From Aquilonibacter sp963703325 (GTDB lineage: Bacteria; Vulcanimicrobiota; Vulcanimicrobiia; Vulcanimicrobiales; Vulcanimicrobiaceae), in the NCBI GenBank assembly GCA_963703325.1, contig OY969805.1:558001-622000 (forward strand): a stretch of DNA of 64,000 nt, read 5' to 3'. Shown piece after piece: positions 34,694 through 43,913 of this stretch; the stretch's first letter is position 1, and each line of letters begins with the position of its first letter. The position numbers and the translations under genes are program-made. Under the pieces are notes generated by a model. The model was not told the origin of the DNA. It saw only the letters and a program-made list of their open reading frames with translations, and ran no database searches.

Positions 34694-35479
34694 ATGACAA
34701 CGATCCACGTTACTCATGAAGAGGCAGTCGCGCGCGTCACGCTTGCCCGGCCCGAGGTCCGCAACGCCTTTAACGCCGAGGTCATTCGGGAGCTGCGCGA
34801 CGCGTTCACCGCACTCTCGAGCGATGCGCGCGTTCGCGTCGTCGTGCTCGCCGGCGAAGGGAAGACATTTTCCGGCGGTGCCGACGTCAATTGGATGCGC
34901 GACGCGCTCGCGTTGAGCTACGACGATAACGTCGCCGACGCGGAAGCGATGAGCGACATGTTCCGCGCGATCGACCGCTGCAGCAAGCCGGTGGTCGGAC
35001 GAATTCACGGCGCGGCACTCGGCGGCGGGGCCGGGTTGACGGCCGTCTGCGACATTGCGATCGCGGCGGACGGCACCACCTTCGGTTTCACCGAGGTCAA
35101 GCTCGGGATCATTCCCGCGGTGATCTCGCCGTTCGTGCTCGCGAAGATCGGCCAATCCCATGCGCGCGCGCTCTTTCTGACCGGCGAACGCTTTAATGCC
35201 AAACACGCGCTCACGATCGGCCTGGTGCACCAGGTCGTCGACGAAGACGACCTCGACAAGACGGTCGCGAGCGTCGTGCGCGAACTGCGCAGCTGCGGAC
35301 CGAATGCGGTCGCTGCCGCTAAGACGCTGATCGCTCGCGTGGGTGCGGCAACCTACGACGAAACGCGCGGTATCACCGCGGCCATGATCGCCAAGCAGCG
35401 CACGAGCGAGGAAGGGCAAGAAGGCCTGCACGCATTTCTCGGACGTAGCCCGGCGTCATTCGTTGACGATGGCGAGTAA
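34694..35479 (+). CDS. Enoyl-CoA hydratase, probable methylglutaconyl-CoA hydratase
   Basis: 261 residues from ATG 34694. Crotonase fold with oxyanion-hole segments KTFSGGADVNWM and RIHGAALGGGAGLTAVCDIAIA, and the Glu in FGFTEVKLGIIPAVISPFV. Sitting before mccA and HMG-CoA lyase it most likely hydrates 3-methylglutaconyl-CoA to HMG-CoA, the step between them in leucine catabolism; this is inference from context. A long open frame upstream runs antisense through the cytochrome and is not coding. Confidence 0.88.
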   Translation: MTTIHVTHEEAVARVTLARPEVRNAFNAEVIRELRDAFTALSSDARVRVVVLAGEGKTFSGGADVNWMRDALALSYDDNVADAEAMSDMFRAIDRCSKPVVGRIHGAALGGGAGLTAVCDIAIAADGTTFGFTEVKLGIIPAVISPFVLAKIGQSHARALFLTGERFNAKHALTIGLVHQVVDEDDLDKTVASVVRELRSCGPNAVAAAKTLIARVGAATYDETRGITAAMIAKQRTSEEGQEGLHAFLGRSPASFVDDGE

Positions 35480-37394
35480 CAAGCCGATCCGGCGCCTGCT
35501 CATCGCCAACCGCGGCGAAATCGCGGTGCGGGTCGCGCGCGCGGCGCGCGAGATGGGGATTGCCGCGCTGGGCGTGTATTCGCAAGCCGACGCCGACGCC
35601 TATCATTTGCGTTTTATGGAGGATTCGCGCTGCGTCGGACCCGCAGCGGCGGCGCAATCCTATCTCAGCATCGACGCGGTGATCGCCGCCGCAATTGACA
35701 TGAAAGCCGATGCGGTGCATCCTGGCTACGGTTTTCTCTCCGAGCGCGCCGCCTTTGCGCAAGCGTGCATCGACGCCGGTTTGATCTGGGTTGGACCACC
35801 GCCCCAAGCGATGGCCGCGATGGGCAGCAAAATCGACGCCAAGCAGCGCGTGCGCGCATCCAACGTTCCAACGGTGCCGGGTTACGACGGCAAGGATCAA
35901 TCGGCGAAGCGCTTGCGCGACGAAGCCGCGACGATCGGCCTTCCGTTGCTGATCAAAGCCAGTGCCGGCGGCGGTGGACGCGGAATGCGGGTCGTGGAGT
36001 CGCTCGACGGTTTCGACGAGGCGCTTGCGTCGGCGAAGCGCGAAGCGCTGGCGGCGTTCGGCGACGATGCCGTTCTGCTCGAGCGCTACCTGCGCGATCC
36101 GCGTCACATCGAATTTCAAATTCTCGCTGACGCGCACGGCGCGACGATCCATCTTGGCGAGCGCGAGTGTTCGATTCAACGGCGCCATCAAAAAGTGGTG
36201 GAGGAAGCGCCGTCGGTTGCACTTTCGCCGGAGCTGCGTGCCGAAATGGGTGCGGCAGCCGTGCGCGCCGCGGCCTCGGTTGGCTACGTGAATGCGGGCA
36301 CGTGCGAGTTCATGCTCGACAGTGACAGCAAGTATTACTTCCTCGAGATGAATACACGATTGCAGGTCGAGCACCCGGTGACCGAGCTGGTCTACGGCGT
36401 CGACCTCGTGCAGTGGCAACTGCGCATCGTGAATGGTGAAGCACTCTCAATCGCGCAAGCCGACGTACGTCCGCGCGGCTGGGCCATTGAGACGCGCATC
36501 TACGCCGAAGATCCGGCGAATCACATGCTGCCGTCGACCGGGCGCATTACGGACTGGTCGCCGCCCGATGGACCAGGCGTTCGCGTTGACGCCGGCGTGA
36601 CGACCGGCAGCGAGGTGAGCGTCTACTACGATCCGATGCTCGCCAAGCTGATCGTGTTCGGCAGCGATCGCGCGCAGGCCATCGCGCGCTTGCAACTCGC
36701 GCTCGACGACTTTACGATCGACGGCGTTCGCGCGAACCTGCCGCTGCTGCGATGGATCGTGCGTGACGAATGGTATCGTGACGGCCGCACGACGACGAGC
36801 TTTCTTGCGCAGCGGCTGGATGAATCGATCTTCGCACCGCGCGCCGTACCAAAAGACGCGGTGGCCTACGAGATCGCGCGACACCTGCTCGACCGCGACG
36901 TGCCGTGGCGCATCGGCGGCGTCGGCATACCGATCTGGCTCGCCTCGGGTTCGAGCGCGTTTCGCGTGTGGGCATCGGTAACGCGCGAGGGACGCTGGCA
37001 ACTTTCCGGCGACATCGTTGGGGAATTGCAAGCGTATCGCACCGGCGAACGCATCGCCGTCACGTTTAACGGCGCCCCGGTGACCGACGCGCACCTACGC
37101 TTCGAGTCGATCGCGCCGCCCACCGCGCAATCGAGCGGGTTGGCGGCGGCGGCCGGCGAGGGCGACGGACGCGTGACCGCGCCGATGCCCGGCAAAATCG
37201 TGAAGATTGCGGTGGCGTCCGGTGCATCCGTCGAGGAGCACGCGCTCCTGATCGTGCTCGAGGCGATGAAGATGGAGCACCGCATCGAGGCGTCGTTCGC
37301 CGGAACGGTCGGTACCGTACTGGTGAAGGAAGGCCAGCTCGTGCCCGCGGGGGCGCCGCTGGTGGAACTGCGCGCGCCGGCGAAGCGGTCGTGA
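35469..37394 (+). CDS. mccA: Methylcrotonoyl-CoA carboxylase alpha subunit (biotin carboxylase + BCCP)
   Basis: 641 residues from ATG 35469 (a TTG two codons earlier is possible). Biotin carboxylase domain (about 1-445) has LIKASAGGGGRGMR, HIEFQILADAHG, EMNTRLQVEHPVTE and the CARHALQ-like ERECSIQRRHQK. A middle BT-like segment follows, and the C-terminal biotinyl domain carries LEAMKMEHR, whose Lys bears biotin. It carboxylates biotin for the MccB subunit at 26094. It overlaps the hydratase gene by 11 bases and HMG-CoA lyase by 4. Confidence 0.92.
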   Translation: MASNKPIRRLLIANRGEIAVRVARAAREMGIAALGVYSQADADAYHLRFMEDSRCVGPAAAAQSYLSIDAVIAAAIDMKADAVHPGYGFLSERAAFAQACIDAGLIWVGPPPQAMAAMGSKIDAKQRVRASNVPTVPGYDGKDQSAKRLRDEAATIGLPLLIKASAGGGGRGMRVVESLDGFDEALASAKREALAAFGDDAVLLERYLRDPRHIEFQILADAHGATIHLGERECSIQRRHQKVVEEAPSVALSPELRAEMGAAAVRAAASVGYVNAGTCEFMLDSDSKYYFLEMNTRLQVEHPVTELVYGVDLVQWQLRIVNGEALSIAQADVRPRGWAIETRIYAEDPANHMLPSTGRITDWSPPDGPGVRVDAGVTTGSEVSVYYDPMLAKLIVFGSDRAQAIARLQLALDDFTIDGVRANLPLLRWIVRDEWYRDGRTTTSFLAQRLDESIFAPRAVPKDAVAYEIARHLLDRDVPWRIGGVGIPIWLASGSSAFRVWASVTREGRWQLSGDIVGELQAYRTGERIAVTFNGAPVTDAHLRFESIAPPTAQSSGLAAAAGEGDGRVTAPMPGKIVKIAVASGASVEEHALLIVLEAMKMEHRIEASFAGTVGTVLVKEGQLVPAGAPLVELRAPAKRS

Positions 37395-38323
37395 CGAACA
37401 TGACACTGCCGAAAATCGTCACCATCGTCGAGATGGGCGCCCGCGACGGCCTCCAAAACGAACACGCGCTGATTTCGACGGCCGACAAGATCCGCTACAT
37501 CGACTTGCTCTCGCAAACCGGGTTGCGCTGGATCGAAGCGACCTCGTTCGTCAGTCCGAAGGCGATTCCGCAGCTGGCCGACGCGGCCGAAGTCTTCACC
37601 GCGATTCGCAAAGTGCCGGGCGTACGCTACCCGGTACTCGTACCGAATCTCAAAGGCTACGCGCGCGCGCGTTCCGCCGGCGCCGACGCGATCGCCGTCT
37701 TCACCGCTGCATCCGAACCGTTCACCAAACGCAATATCAACATGACGATCGACGAATCGCTCGCGACCTTTCGCGATGTCGTGCAGGCGGCGAAAGGTGA
37801 CGGGGTGTGGGTGCGCGGATACGTCTCGACCGCCTTCGGCTCGCCGTTCGGTGATGTCGTCACGCCGGCGATGGTGGTCGACGTCAGCCGCAAGTTGCTC
37901 GAGATGGGCTGCGATGAGCTGTCGATTGGGGATACGATCGGCGTCGGCGTCCCGAGCCAGGTCGACGAGCTAACTCCCGCGTTGCTGCGCGTCGTGCCGC
38001 TCGATCGACTCGCTTATCACTTTCACGATACGCGCGGGACGGCGCTTGCAAATCTCTACGCCGCGTTGCAACACGGCGTGCACATTTTCGATGGCTCCGC
38101 GGGTGGGCTCGGCGGCTGTCCGTACGCGCCGGGCGCGACCGGGAATGTCGGAACCGAAGACGTGCTGTATATGTTGCACGGCATGAGCATCCAGACCGGC
38201 GTCGACATCGCCAAGATTCGCGCCGCATCGCGCTTCATTCGCGGCATACTCGATCACGAATTAACCAGCAAAGCCTTCCAGGCACTCGAAGCTGCCGACC
38301 TACGGAGGACCGCCAACGCATGA
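37391..38323 (+). CDS. Hydroxymethylglutaryl-CoA lyase
   Basis: 310 residues, GTG start in a GTGA overlap with mccA. Cleaves HMG-CoA to acetoacetate and acetyl-CoA, the last leucine step. EMGARDGLQNE binds metal and substrate, YHFHDTRGTALAN has the metal His pair, and the signature AGGLGGCPYAPGATGNVGTED carries the catalytic Cys. Length and motifs are those of the HMGL family rather than isopropylmalate synthases. Confidence 0.94.
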   Translation: MTNMTLPKIVTIVEMGARDGLQNEHALISTADKIRYIDLLSQTGLRWIEATSFVSPKAIPQLADAAEVFTAIRKVPGVRYPVLVPNLKGYARARSAGADAIAVFTAASEPFTKRNINMTIDESLATFRDVVQAAKGDGVWVRGYVSTAFGSPFGDVVTPAMVVDVSRKLLEMGCDELSIGDTIGVGVPSQVDELTPALLRVVPLDRLAYHFHDTRGTALANLYAALQHGVHIFDGSAGGLGGCPYAPGATGNVGTEDVLYMLHGMSIQTGVDIAKIRAASRFIRGILDHELTSKAFQALEAADLRRTANA

Positions 38324-38781
38324 CGATCTTCGCTCTTATTCTCGCTGCGATGACGGCGACAAGTAATCCCGACGCCGCGAGTTGGGCGAATGCGTGGAAC
38401 AGCCACAATATCAATACGGTGCTCGGGATCCTCGCCAAAGACGTGCAGATCGAGCAGCCCGAGAATGCCAAGCCGCTCGACTACAACGGCGCGCGCGGAT
38501 TCTTCACGATGATTTTCCCCGCGTATCCGGATTTTCACGTCACCATGGATCAGTGGATCGCGCAGGGCGACTCGGCGGTCTCGGTCGAGCAGGTCGCCGG
38601 CACGTGGAGCGGCCCGTTCATCGATCCGGCAACCGGGAAAAGCACGCCCGGTAACGGACGGCACTTCGATCATCCGGGCGCGATGATCATTGCGTACGAC
38701 GCGAATCATAAGATCAAGCACATCCAGATCATTTGGGATCAGCTCACCGTCAATCGTCAGCTCGGTATCACACCGAAGTGA
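38320..38781 (+). CDS. SnoaL/NTF2-like protein
   Basis: 153 residues, cone-shaped NTF2-like fold. Typical features are WANAWNSHNINTVLGILAKDVQIE at the start and the final strands DANHKIKHIQIIWDQLT. The N-terminus (TIFALILAAMTATS) may be a weak signal. A GGAGG site lies before the ATG, and it overlaps both neighbours by four bases. Members include ester cyclases, isomerases and non-enzymatic binding proteins, so no reaction is assigned. Confidence 0.78.
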   Translation: MTIFALILAAMTATSNPDAASWANAWNSHNINTVLGILAKDVQIEQPENAKPLDYNGARGFFTMIFPAYPDFHVTMDQWIAQGDSAVSVEQVAGTWSGPFIDPATGKSTPGNGRHFDHPGAMIIAYDANHKIKHIQIIWDQLTVNRQLGITPK

Positions 38782-39932
38782 TTCTGCGCGCTGGGGTTTT
38801 CTACGACGGGACGCTGACCGCGCCGAAGCGCAACGTTGACATCGTCATCGACGGCGATCGCATCAGCGAGATTCGCAATGCCGCTGAAGGGACCGCGCCG
38901 GATGCCGGCGCGGCGTGCATCACGCCCGGTATGGTCAATGCGCACGTTCACTTGATCGGCAGCGGCGAGCCGAATACCATGGCGGCAATCGCGCTGGCGA
39001 ATCAGAACCAACTGATGTTGGCGGCGGTTGCCAATGCCGCGAAGTCGTTGCGCGCCGGCGTGACGACCGTGCGCGATCTCGGGTCGCCCCACGGGATTGC
39101 ACCCGCGCTGCGCGATGCAATCGACGCCGGCGGCGTTCTCGGCCCGCGCATGCGCGCTGCCGGACGCGCGTTGTGCATGACCGGCGGCCACGGGTGGTGG
39201 ATTGGCCGCGCGATCGACAGTCCGTTGGAGGCGCGGAAAGCCGTGCGCGAGGAAATGCTCGACGGCGCCGACTGCATCAAAGTCATCGCGACCGGAGGCG
39301 TGCTGACCAAGGGCGCCGTTCCCGGGAACGCGCAGCTTCTACCCGACGAGTTGGACGCAGCGATCTCCGAGGCGCACCGTCACGGCTTGCGCGTCGCCTC
39401 CCATGCAATCGGCACCGAGGGTATTAAGAACGCGCTGCGCGCGGGCATCGATTCCATCGAGCACGGCCACATGCTCGACGATGAAGCGATCGAAATTTTC
39501 AAGGCGCGTGACGTCTATCTCGTGCCGACGCTTTCGGCGCCGACGTGCATTCTGGAGCACATCCACGACGGTGCGCAGCCGGCCTTCGTCATCGAAAAAG
39601 CCCAACGCGTCAACGAGGCGATGCTGCGCAACATTCGCCGCGCCTTCGAGACGGGCGTGAAGATCGCGGGCGGCTCCGATGCCGGCACGCCCTACAATCC
39701 TCACGAGAACTACGCCTACGAGGTCGAGCTCATGCACAGCCTGCTGGGCATGACGCCGCAGCAAGCGCTGCACGCCGCCACTGCCGTGGCCGCGGAGTTG
39801 ATCGGGTTGCATCGCGGCACGCTCGCACCCGGCGAACCCGCTGATCTGCTGCTGCTCGGCCGCGACATTGCCGAAGATATTCGCGCGCTGCGCGAGCCAC
39901 AACGCGTCATTAAAGCGGGGATGGCGATCTGA
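38778..39932 (+). CDS. Metal-dependent amidohydrolase (Xaa-Pro dipeptidase/imidazolonepropionase-like)
   Basis: 384 residues from GTG 38778, overlapping the preceding stop (GTGA). Metal-binding His in MVNAHVHL, the carbamylated-Lys position in CIKVIATGG, His in ASHAIG and SIEHGHM, and Asp in GGSDAGTPYNPHENYAYE. This subtype (PF01979) includes prolidase-like and pesticide-hydrolysing enzymes of soil bacteria. The substrate is unknown; it is the fifth gene of the leucine-type plus-strand operon. Confidence 0.87.
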   Translation: MILRAGVFYDGTLTAPKRNVDIVIDGDRISEIRNAAEGTAPDAGAACITPGMVNAHVHLIGSGEPNTMAAIALANQNQLMLAAVANAAKSLRAGVTTVRDLGSPHGIAPALRDAIDAGGVLGPRMRAAGRALCMTGGHGWWIGRAIDSPLEARKAVREEMLDGADCIKVIATGGVLTKGAVPGNAQLLPDELDAAISEAHRHGLRVASHAIGTEGIKNALRAGIDSIEHGHMLDDEAIEIFKARDVYLVPTLSAPTCILEHIHDGAQPAFVIEKAQRVNEAMLRNIRRAFETGVKIAGGSDAGTPYNPHENYAYEVELMHSLLGMTPQQALHAATAVAAELIGLHRGTLAPGEPADLLLLGRDIAEDIRALREPQRVIKAGMAI

Positions 39933-39937
39933 ACGGG

Positions 39938-41074
39938 TTGCATCTTGCGGTGCTCGCGCCGATTGCATGGCCCACCCCGCCGCGCGGTTACGGACCGTGG
40001 GAACAGATCGCCTATAATATTGCCGAGGGGATGCAGGCGCGCGGTCTCAACGTGACGCTGTTCGCAACCGGCAACTCGCACTTCTCCGGAACGGTCGCGT
40101 CCGTCATTCCGGTCGGGATCAACGAAGATCCGGCACTCAACGGCGAGGTGTTTACCGCGTTACACATCGGTGAGCTTTTCCGGCGCGCCGGCGATTTCGA
40201 TTTGATCCATAACAACTTCGACTGGAAGCCGATGACCTACGCCTTGTCGACCACCGCACCGCCGCTGCTGACCACGATTCATGGCTTCTCGTCGCCGCAA
40301 ATTCTCGCGGCCTATTATGCCTGCGCGCAGCGCAGCTTCTTCTGCTCCATCAGCGACGCCGACCGCGATCCGGGCCTATCGTATCTTGGAACGACCTATA
40401 ACGGCATCGACCCGGCGGAATTTACGTTTCGCGAGCGCCCCGGCGACTATCTCGTGTTTCTCGGGCGCTTCCATCCCGAAAAGGGTACGCATCTCGCGAT
40501 CGAAATCGCCAAACGCGCGGGCGTGCGGTTGAAGATCGCGGCGATCCCGCATGATGAACAGTATTTCCGCGAACAGGTAGCACCGCACATCGACGGCGAT
40601 CGCGTGCAGTTTCTCGGCGCCATCGAACGTGAGGCCCGCGATGAACTGCTCAGCAATGCGCTTGCGCTCGTGCACATGACGACGCGCCCGGAACGCTTCG
40701 GTCTGACGCTCATCGAAGCGATGGCCTGCGGCACGCCGGTCCTTGGCGCCGCCATGGGTTCGATCCCCGAAATCGTCGTCGACGGCGTCACCGGTTTTAT
40801 CTGCGCGAGCGTTGACGACGCTGTCGCGAAGGTGCCGCGGCTCGCGTCGCTCGACCGCCGCGCGTGCCGTGCGCGCGTTGAAGCCGAGTTTACCGTCGAG
40901 CGGATGATCGACCGGTATCTCGATGCCTATCGTCTCGCGCTCGCGCAGAAGGTTCCGCCGGCGCCGACCGCGGAGCAGCTGAAGTGGCGCGCACACGATT
41001 GGTGGGATCGGCCCATGGCCTACACCGACATCCCCGAGAAACCGAAGACGCTTGGGTTCGAAAAGAACCTCTGA
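39938..41074 (+). CDS. GT4 family glycosyltransferase
   Basis: 378 residues. The start is TTG 39938, which gives HLAVLAPIAWPTPPRGYGPWEQI, the usual GT4 N-terminus with its Gly-rich acceptor loop. The donor-site EX7E motif is ERFGLTLIEAMACGTPVLG. The middle LVFLGRFHPEKGTHLAIEIAKRAG is also diagnostic. The sugar and acceptor are not known. Last gene of the plus-strand run that begins with the hydratase; it converges on purK. Confidence 0.88.
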   Translation: MHLAVLAPIAWPTPPRGYGPWEQIAYNIAEGMQARGLNVTLFATGNSHFSGTVASVIPVGINEDPALNGEVFTALHIGELFRRAGDFDLIHNNFDWKPMTYALSTTAPPLLTTIHGFSSPQILAAYYACAQRSFFCSISDADRDPGLSYLGTTYNGIDPAEFTFRERPGDYLVFLGRFHPEKGTHLAIEIAKRAGVRLKIAAIPHDEQYFREQVAPHIDGDRVQFLGAIEREARDELLSNALALVHMTTRPERFGLTLIEAMACGTPVLGAAMGSIPEIVVDGVTGFICASVDDAVAKVPRLASLDRRACRARVEAEFTVERMIDRYLDAYRLALAQKVPPAPTAEQLKWRAHDWWDRPMAYTDIPEKPKTLGFEKNL

Positions 41075-41095
41075 TTTAGCGTAAATCGGCCTTCT

Positions 41096-42229
41096 TTAAT
41101 CCTGCCAGCCGAGTTTGGCGTGCGCGGCTTTGGCCCGCGCGATGGCCGGTTCGTCGACCGCTCCGTCGACGAGCATCGTGAAGTGACCCATCTTCCGCCG
41201 GTCGACCGCATGCCGTTTGCCGTACATGTGCAGCACGATCGACGGATCGGTGAGCAATTCGTCCTCGCCGGTGAGGTGATCGCCTTTGCCCGCGCCGAGA
41301 ATGTTCATCATGATCGCATTGCTTTCCAACTTCGGCTCAGCCAACGGGAGATCGCATATCGCGCGAACGTGCTGTTCGTACTGCGAGCACTGCGTCACGT
41401 CGATCGTGTAGTGTCCGCTGTTGTGCGGCCGGGGCGCGATCTCGTTGACCAACAATTCGCCGTTCGCCAGTAAGAACAGTTCGACGCAATACGTCCCCAC
41501 GATTTTTAGCTTCTTGCCGATCGTCAGCGCAATCGAGCGCGCACGTAATCGCGCGTTGTCGCTGATCCGCGCCGGCGCTACCGTCATCGTCAAAATACCG
41601 CGATCGTGCGTATTTTCACCGGCCGGATAAGAGACGACGGCATCGTTTGCGGCGCGCGTCGCGACCACGCTCAACTCGCGCGCAAACGGCACGACGCGTT
41701 CGTAGATGAGCTTCGCGCCCTTGGCAGCCGAAAATGCGGCCCGGCCCTCGTCGAGGGACTGGATGCGCCATTGCCCTTTACCGTCGTAGCCGCCGCGCGC
41801 CGTCTTGAGAATCGCCGGGAAGCCGATGCTCATGCCGGCTTCAGAAAGGTCGTCGAGCCGGTTGATCTCGGCGAAGTCGGCGGTAGCAATACCGCACGAG
41901 CGCACGAAGCGCTTTTCCAATAACCGATCCTGCGTGATGCGCAGTACGTCACTCGACGGGGTCACGTGGTAGCCATGTTGTTCGAGATATTCGACCGAGG
42001 CGATCGCGATGTTCTCGAATTCGTAGGTGACGACATCGGTGCTCTGCCCGAGCCGCTCAATCGCCTCCATGTCGTCATAGGCCGCGACGATCTGTTCGTC
42101 CGCGACTTGACCGCACGGCGAATGCTCCTGCGGATCGAGCACGACGACGTCGAAGCCCATGCGCTTGGCTTCAAGTGCAAACATTCGCCCGAGTTGGCCG
42201 CCGCCGATAACGCCGATCCGGCGAATCAC
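41096..42229 (-). CDS. purK: 5-(carboxyamino)imidazole ribonucleotide synthase
   Basis: 377 residues, ATP-grasp enzyme. N-terminal RIGVIGGGQLGRMF is the family hallmark; PAILKTARGGYDGKGQW, YERVVPFARELSVVA and NEIAPRPHNSGHYTIDVTQCSQYEQHVRAI complete the ATP-grasp core. It carboxylates AIR to N5-CAIR using ATP and bicarbonate. GTG 42227-42229 overlaps the purE stop by four bases, so purE-purK are coupled. Confidence 0.95.
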   Translation of the reverse strand: MIRRIGVIGGGQLGRMFALEAKRMGFDVVVLDPQEHSPCGQVADEQIVAAYDDMEAIERLGQSTDVVTYEFENIAIASVEYLEQHGYHVTPSSDVLRITQDRLLEKRFVRSCGIATADFAEINRLDDLSEAGMSIGFPAILKTARGGYDGKGQWRIQSLDEGRAAFSAAKGAKLIYERVVPFARELSVVATRAANDAVVSYPAGENTHDRGILTMTVAPARISDNARLRARSIALTIGKKLKIVGTYCVELFLLANGELLVNEIAPRPHNSGHYTIDVTQCSQYEQHVRAICDLPLAEPKLESNAIMMNILGAGKGDHLTGEDELLTDPSIVLHMYGKRHAVDRRKMGHFTMLVDGAVDEPAIARAKAAHAKLGWQD

Positions 42230-42711
42230 GGAGTGCTCGACGCCGCCGCGTCGTGCATACGTTGGACGTAGGCGGCTAACTGCGCCGCCACCGCGTCGTC
42301 GCGTAGCGCGACAATCCGCGCCGCCAATAACGCCGCATTGACGGCGCCGTTGATCGCCACCGTCGCAACCGGAACGCCGGGCGGCATTTGAACGATCGAA
42401 AGGAGGGAATCGATTCCGCTCAACGCCTTCGATTCGACCGGAACGCCGATCACCGGAACCAACGTCTTGGCCGCGACCATCCCCGGTAGATGCGCCGCGC
42501 CGCCGGCGCCCGCGATGATCGCCTGCAAGCCGCGGTCGCGCGCACTCGCCGCATATTCGAACATCTCGTCGGGCATGCGATGCGCGGAAACGACGCGCAT
42601 CTCACACGGAATCTGCAACTCGTCGAGGGTCTCGCGCGCGGGAAGGAGCGCCTCCCAATCGGAGCGACTCCCCATGATGATGCCAACCAAGGCTTGCGTT
42701 GCTTGCGCCAC
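42226..42711 (-). CDS. purE: N5-carboxyaminoimidazole ribonucleotide mutase
   Basis: 161 residues from GTG 42709-42711. VGIIMGSRSDWEA, RVVSAHRMPD and IIAGAGGAAHLPGMVAAKTLVPVIGVPV are the substrate and catalytic blocks of class I PurE. A longer frame begins at TTG 42753, where its start codon would share a base with the divergent ATG of the glycoside hydrolase; the GTG start gives the usual family length. It precedes purK in the operon. Confidence 0.94.
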   Translation of the reverse strand: MAQATQALVGIIMGSRSDWEALLPARETLDELQIPCEMRVVSAHRMPDEMFEYAASARDRGLQAIIAGAGGAAHLPGMVAAKTLVPVIGVPVESKALSGIDSLLSIVQMPPGVPVATVAINGAVNAALLAARIVALRDDAVAAQLAAYVQRMHDAAASSTP

Positions 42712-42752
42712 GTTGCAGGCGCTTCGAGTCGTGACGTTGGACAACCTACGCA

Positions 42753-43913
42753 ATGTCGGTGTTTTTGCTAGGCGTCAACTACTGGCCGCGCCGCAGCGCA
42801 ATGTACATGTGGGAGCGCTTTGACCTCGGCGAGATTCGCGAGGACATGGTGCGTATCAAAGGGCTCGGCCTGGATTTGGTGCGCTTCTTTCTGCGCTGGG
42901 ACGACTTTCAGCCGACGCCAAATCGCATGGATCCGTTGATGATTCGGCGCTTCGATACGATAATGCAAACGATTGCCGATGCCGGCCTACGCGCAATGCC
43001 GACGCTCTTTTGCGGGCACATGAGCGGGGTCAATTGGTTGCCCACCTGGTCGCTCGATCCCGACACGCCGCACGGTCGCTTTCGCACGGTGTCGCACGGC
43101 ACGATATCGCCCTACGGTATTGGCGACTTTTACGCCGATCCGGCGCTGCTCGAGGCACAAGAGCTGTTCGCACGCGCCGTCGGTGAGCGCGCCCGCGATC
43201 ATCCGGCGCTCTATGGGTGGGATTTGGGGAACGAGTTCACCAATTTGCGCGAGCCGCAGACGCCGGACGACGCGGCGGCATGGAGCGCGCGGCTCACGTA
43301 CGCGCTGATCGAAACGTCGGGCGGCATCGTGACCGGCGGCACGCACGGCGAAGACGTCGAGCGCGATCGGCACCTGCGCCCGTCAAGCGTGGCCGCACCC
43401 TGGGCGATTGCCACGATGCACGGCTATTCCGTCTACGCCGGGTTTGCGCGTGACCGGCTCGACACCGAGGTCGTGCCCTTCTACGCGCAGCTGATCCAGT
43501 CGTTCACCGGCAAGCCGCTGCTTTTTAGCGAATTCGGCAACCCGGCATGTACGCCGGGCGCGCAGACGATCGGTTCGTTCGAGTGTCTCGACGAAGATGA
43601 AATGGCTGCCTACGCGTACACCGTGCTCGTGCGCTTGCACGCAATCGGCACGATCGGCGCGATGTGGTGGTGCTGGTCCGACTACGTCAGCGCCCTTTCG
43701 AACGTACCGCCCTGCGATAAAGCCGCGCACGAACTGCACTTCGGGATGATTCGCGCCGACGGCACCGAGCGGCCCGTCGCGCGCTTGCTCGCGCAGTTTG
43801 CCGCGCAGCAGCTCGAGGTACTCGAGCCGCCGCCGCCGATTGCCGATGAAGCGTCCTTTTACGCGAGTTTGCCCGGAGGAATCGATGCGCTCTATCGTCG
43901 TTACCGGGGCTAG
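42753..43913 (+). CDS. Glycoside hydrolase, GH5/cellulase-like barrel
   Basis: 386 residues, no signal peptide. The N-terminus FLLGVNYWPRRSAMYMWERFD is typical of clan GH-A enzymes. Acid/base Glu161 lies in GWDLGNEF and nucleophile Glu260 in LLFSEFGNP, at strand ends 4 and 7. It may act on a mannoside or other intracellular glycoside; the substrate cannot be assigned. The SDR gene begins within its last 29 bases. It diverges from purE with little room for a promoter. Confidence 0.8.
   Translation: MSVFLLGVNYWPRRSAMYMWERFDLGEIREDMVRIKGLGLDLVRFFLRWDDFQPTPNRMDPLMIRRFDTIMQTIADAGLRAMPTLFCGHMSGVNWLPTWSLDPDTPHGRFRTVSHGTISPYGIGDFYADPALLEAQELFARAVGERARDHPALYGWDLGNEFTNLREPQTPDDAAAWSARLTYALIETSGGIVTGGTHGEDVERDRHLRPSSVAAPWAIATMHGYSVYAGFARDRLDTEVVPFYAQLIQSFTGKPLLFSEFGNPACTPGAQTIGSFECLDEDEMAAYAYTVLVRLHAIGTIGAMWWCWSDYVSALSNVPPCDKAAHELHFGMIRADGTERPVARLLAQFAAQQLEVLEPPPPIADEASFYASLPGGIDALYRRYRG

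Noticed and set aside
41073..41087. GATTTA-GCG-TAAATC hairpin after the glycosyltransferase
   Set aside because: Arms are short and AT-only with no T-run, so a terminator cannot be supported.
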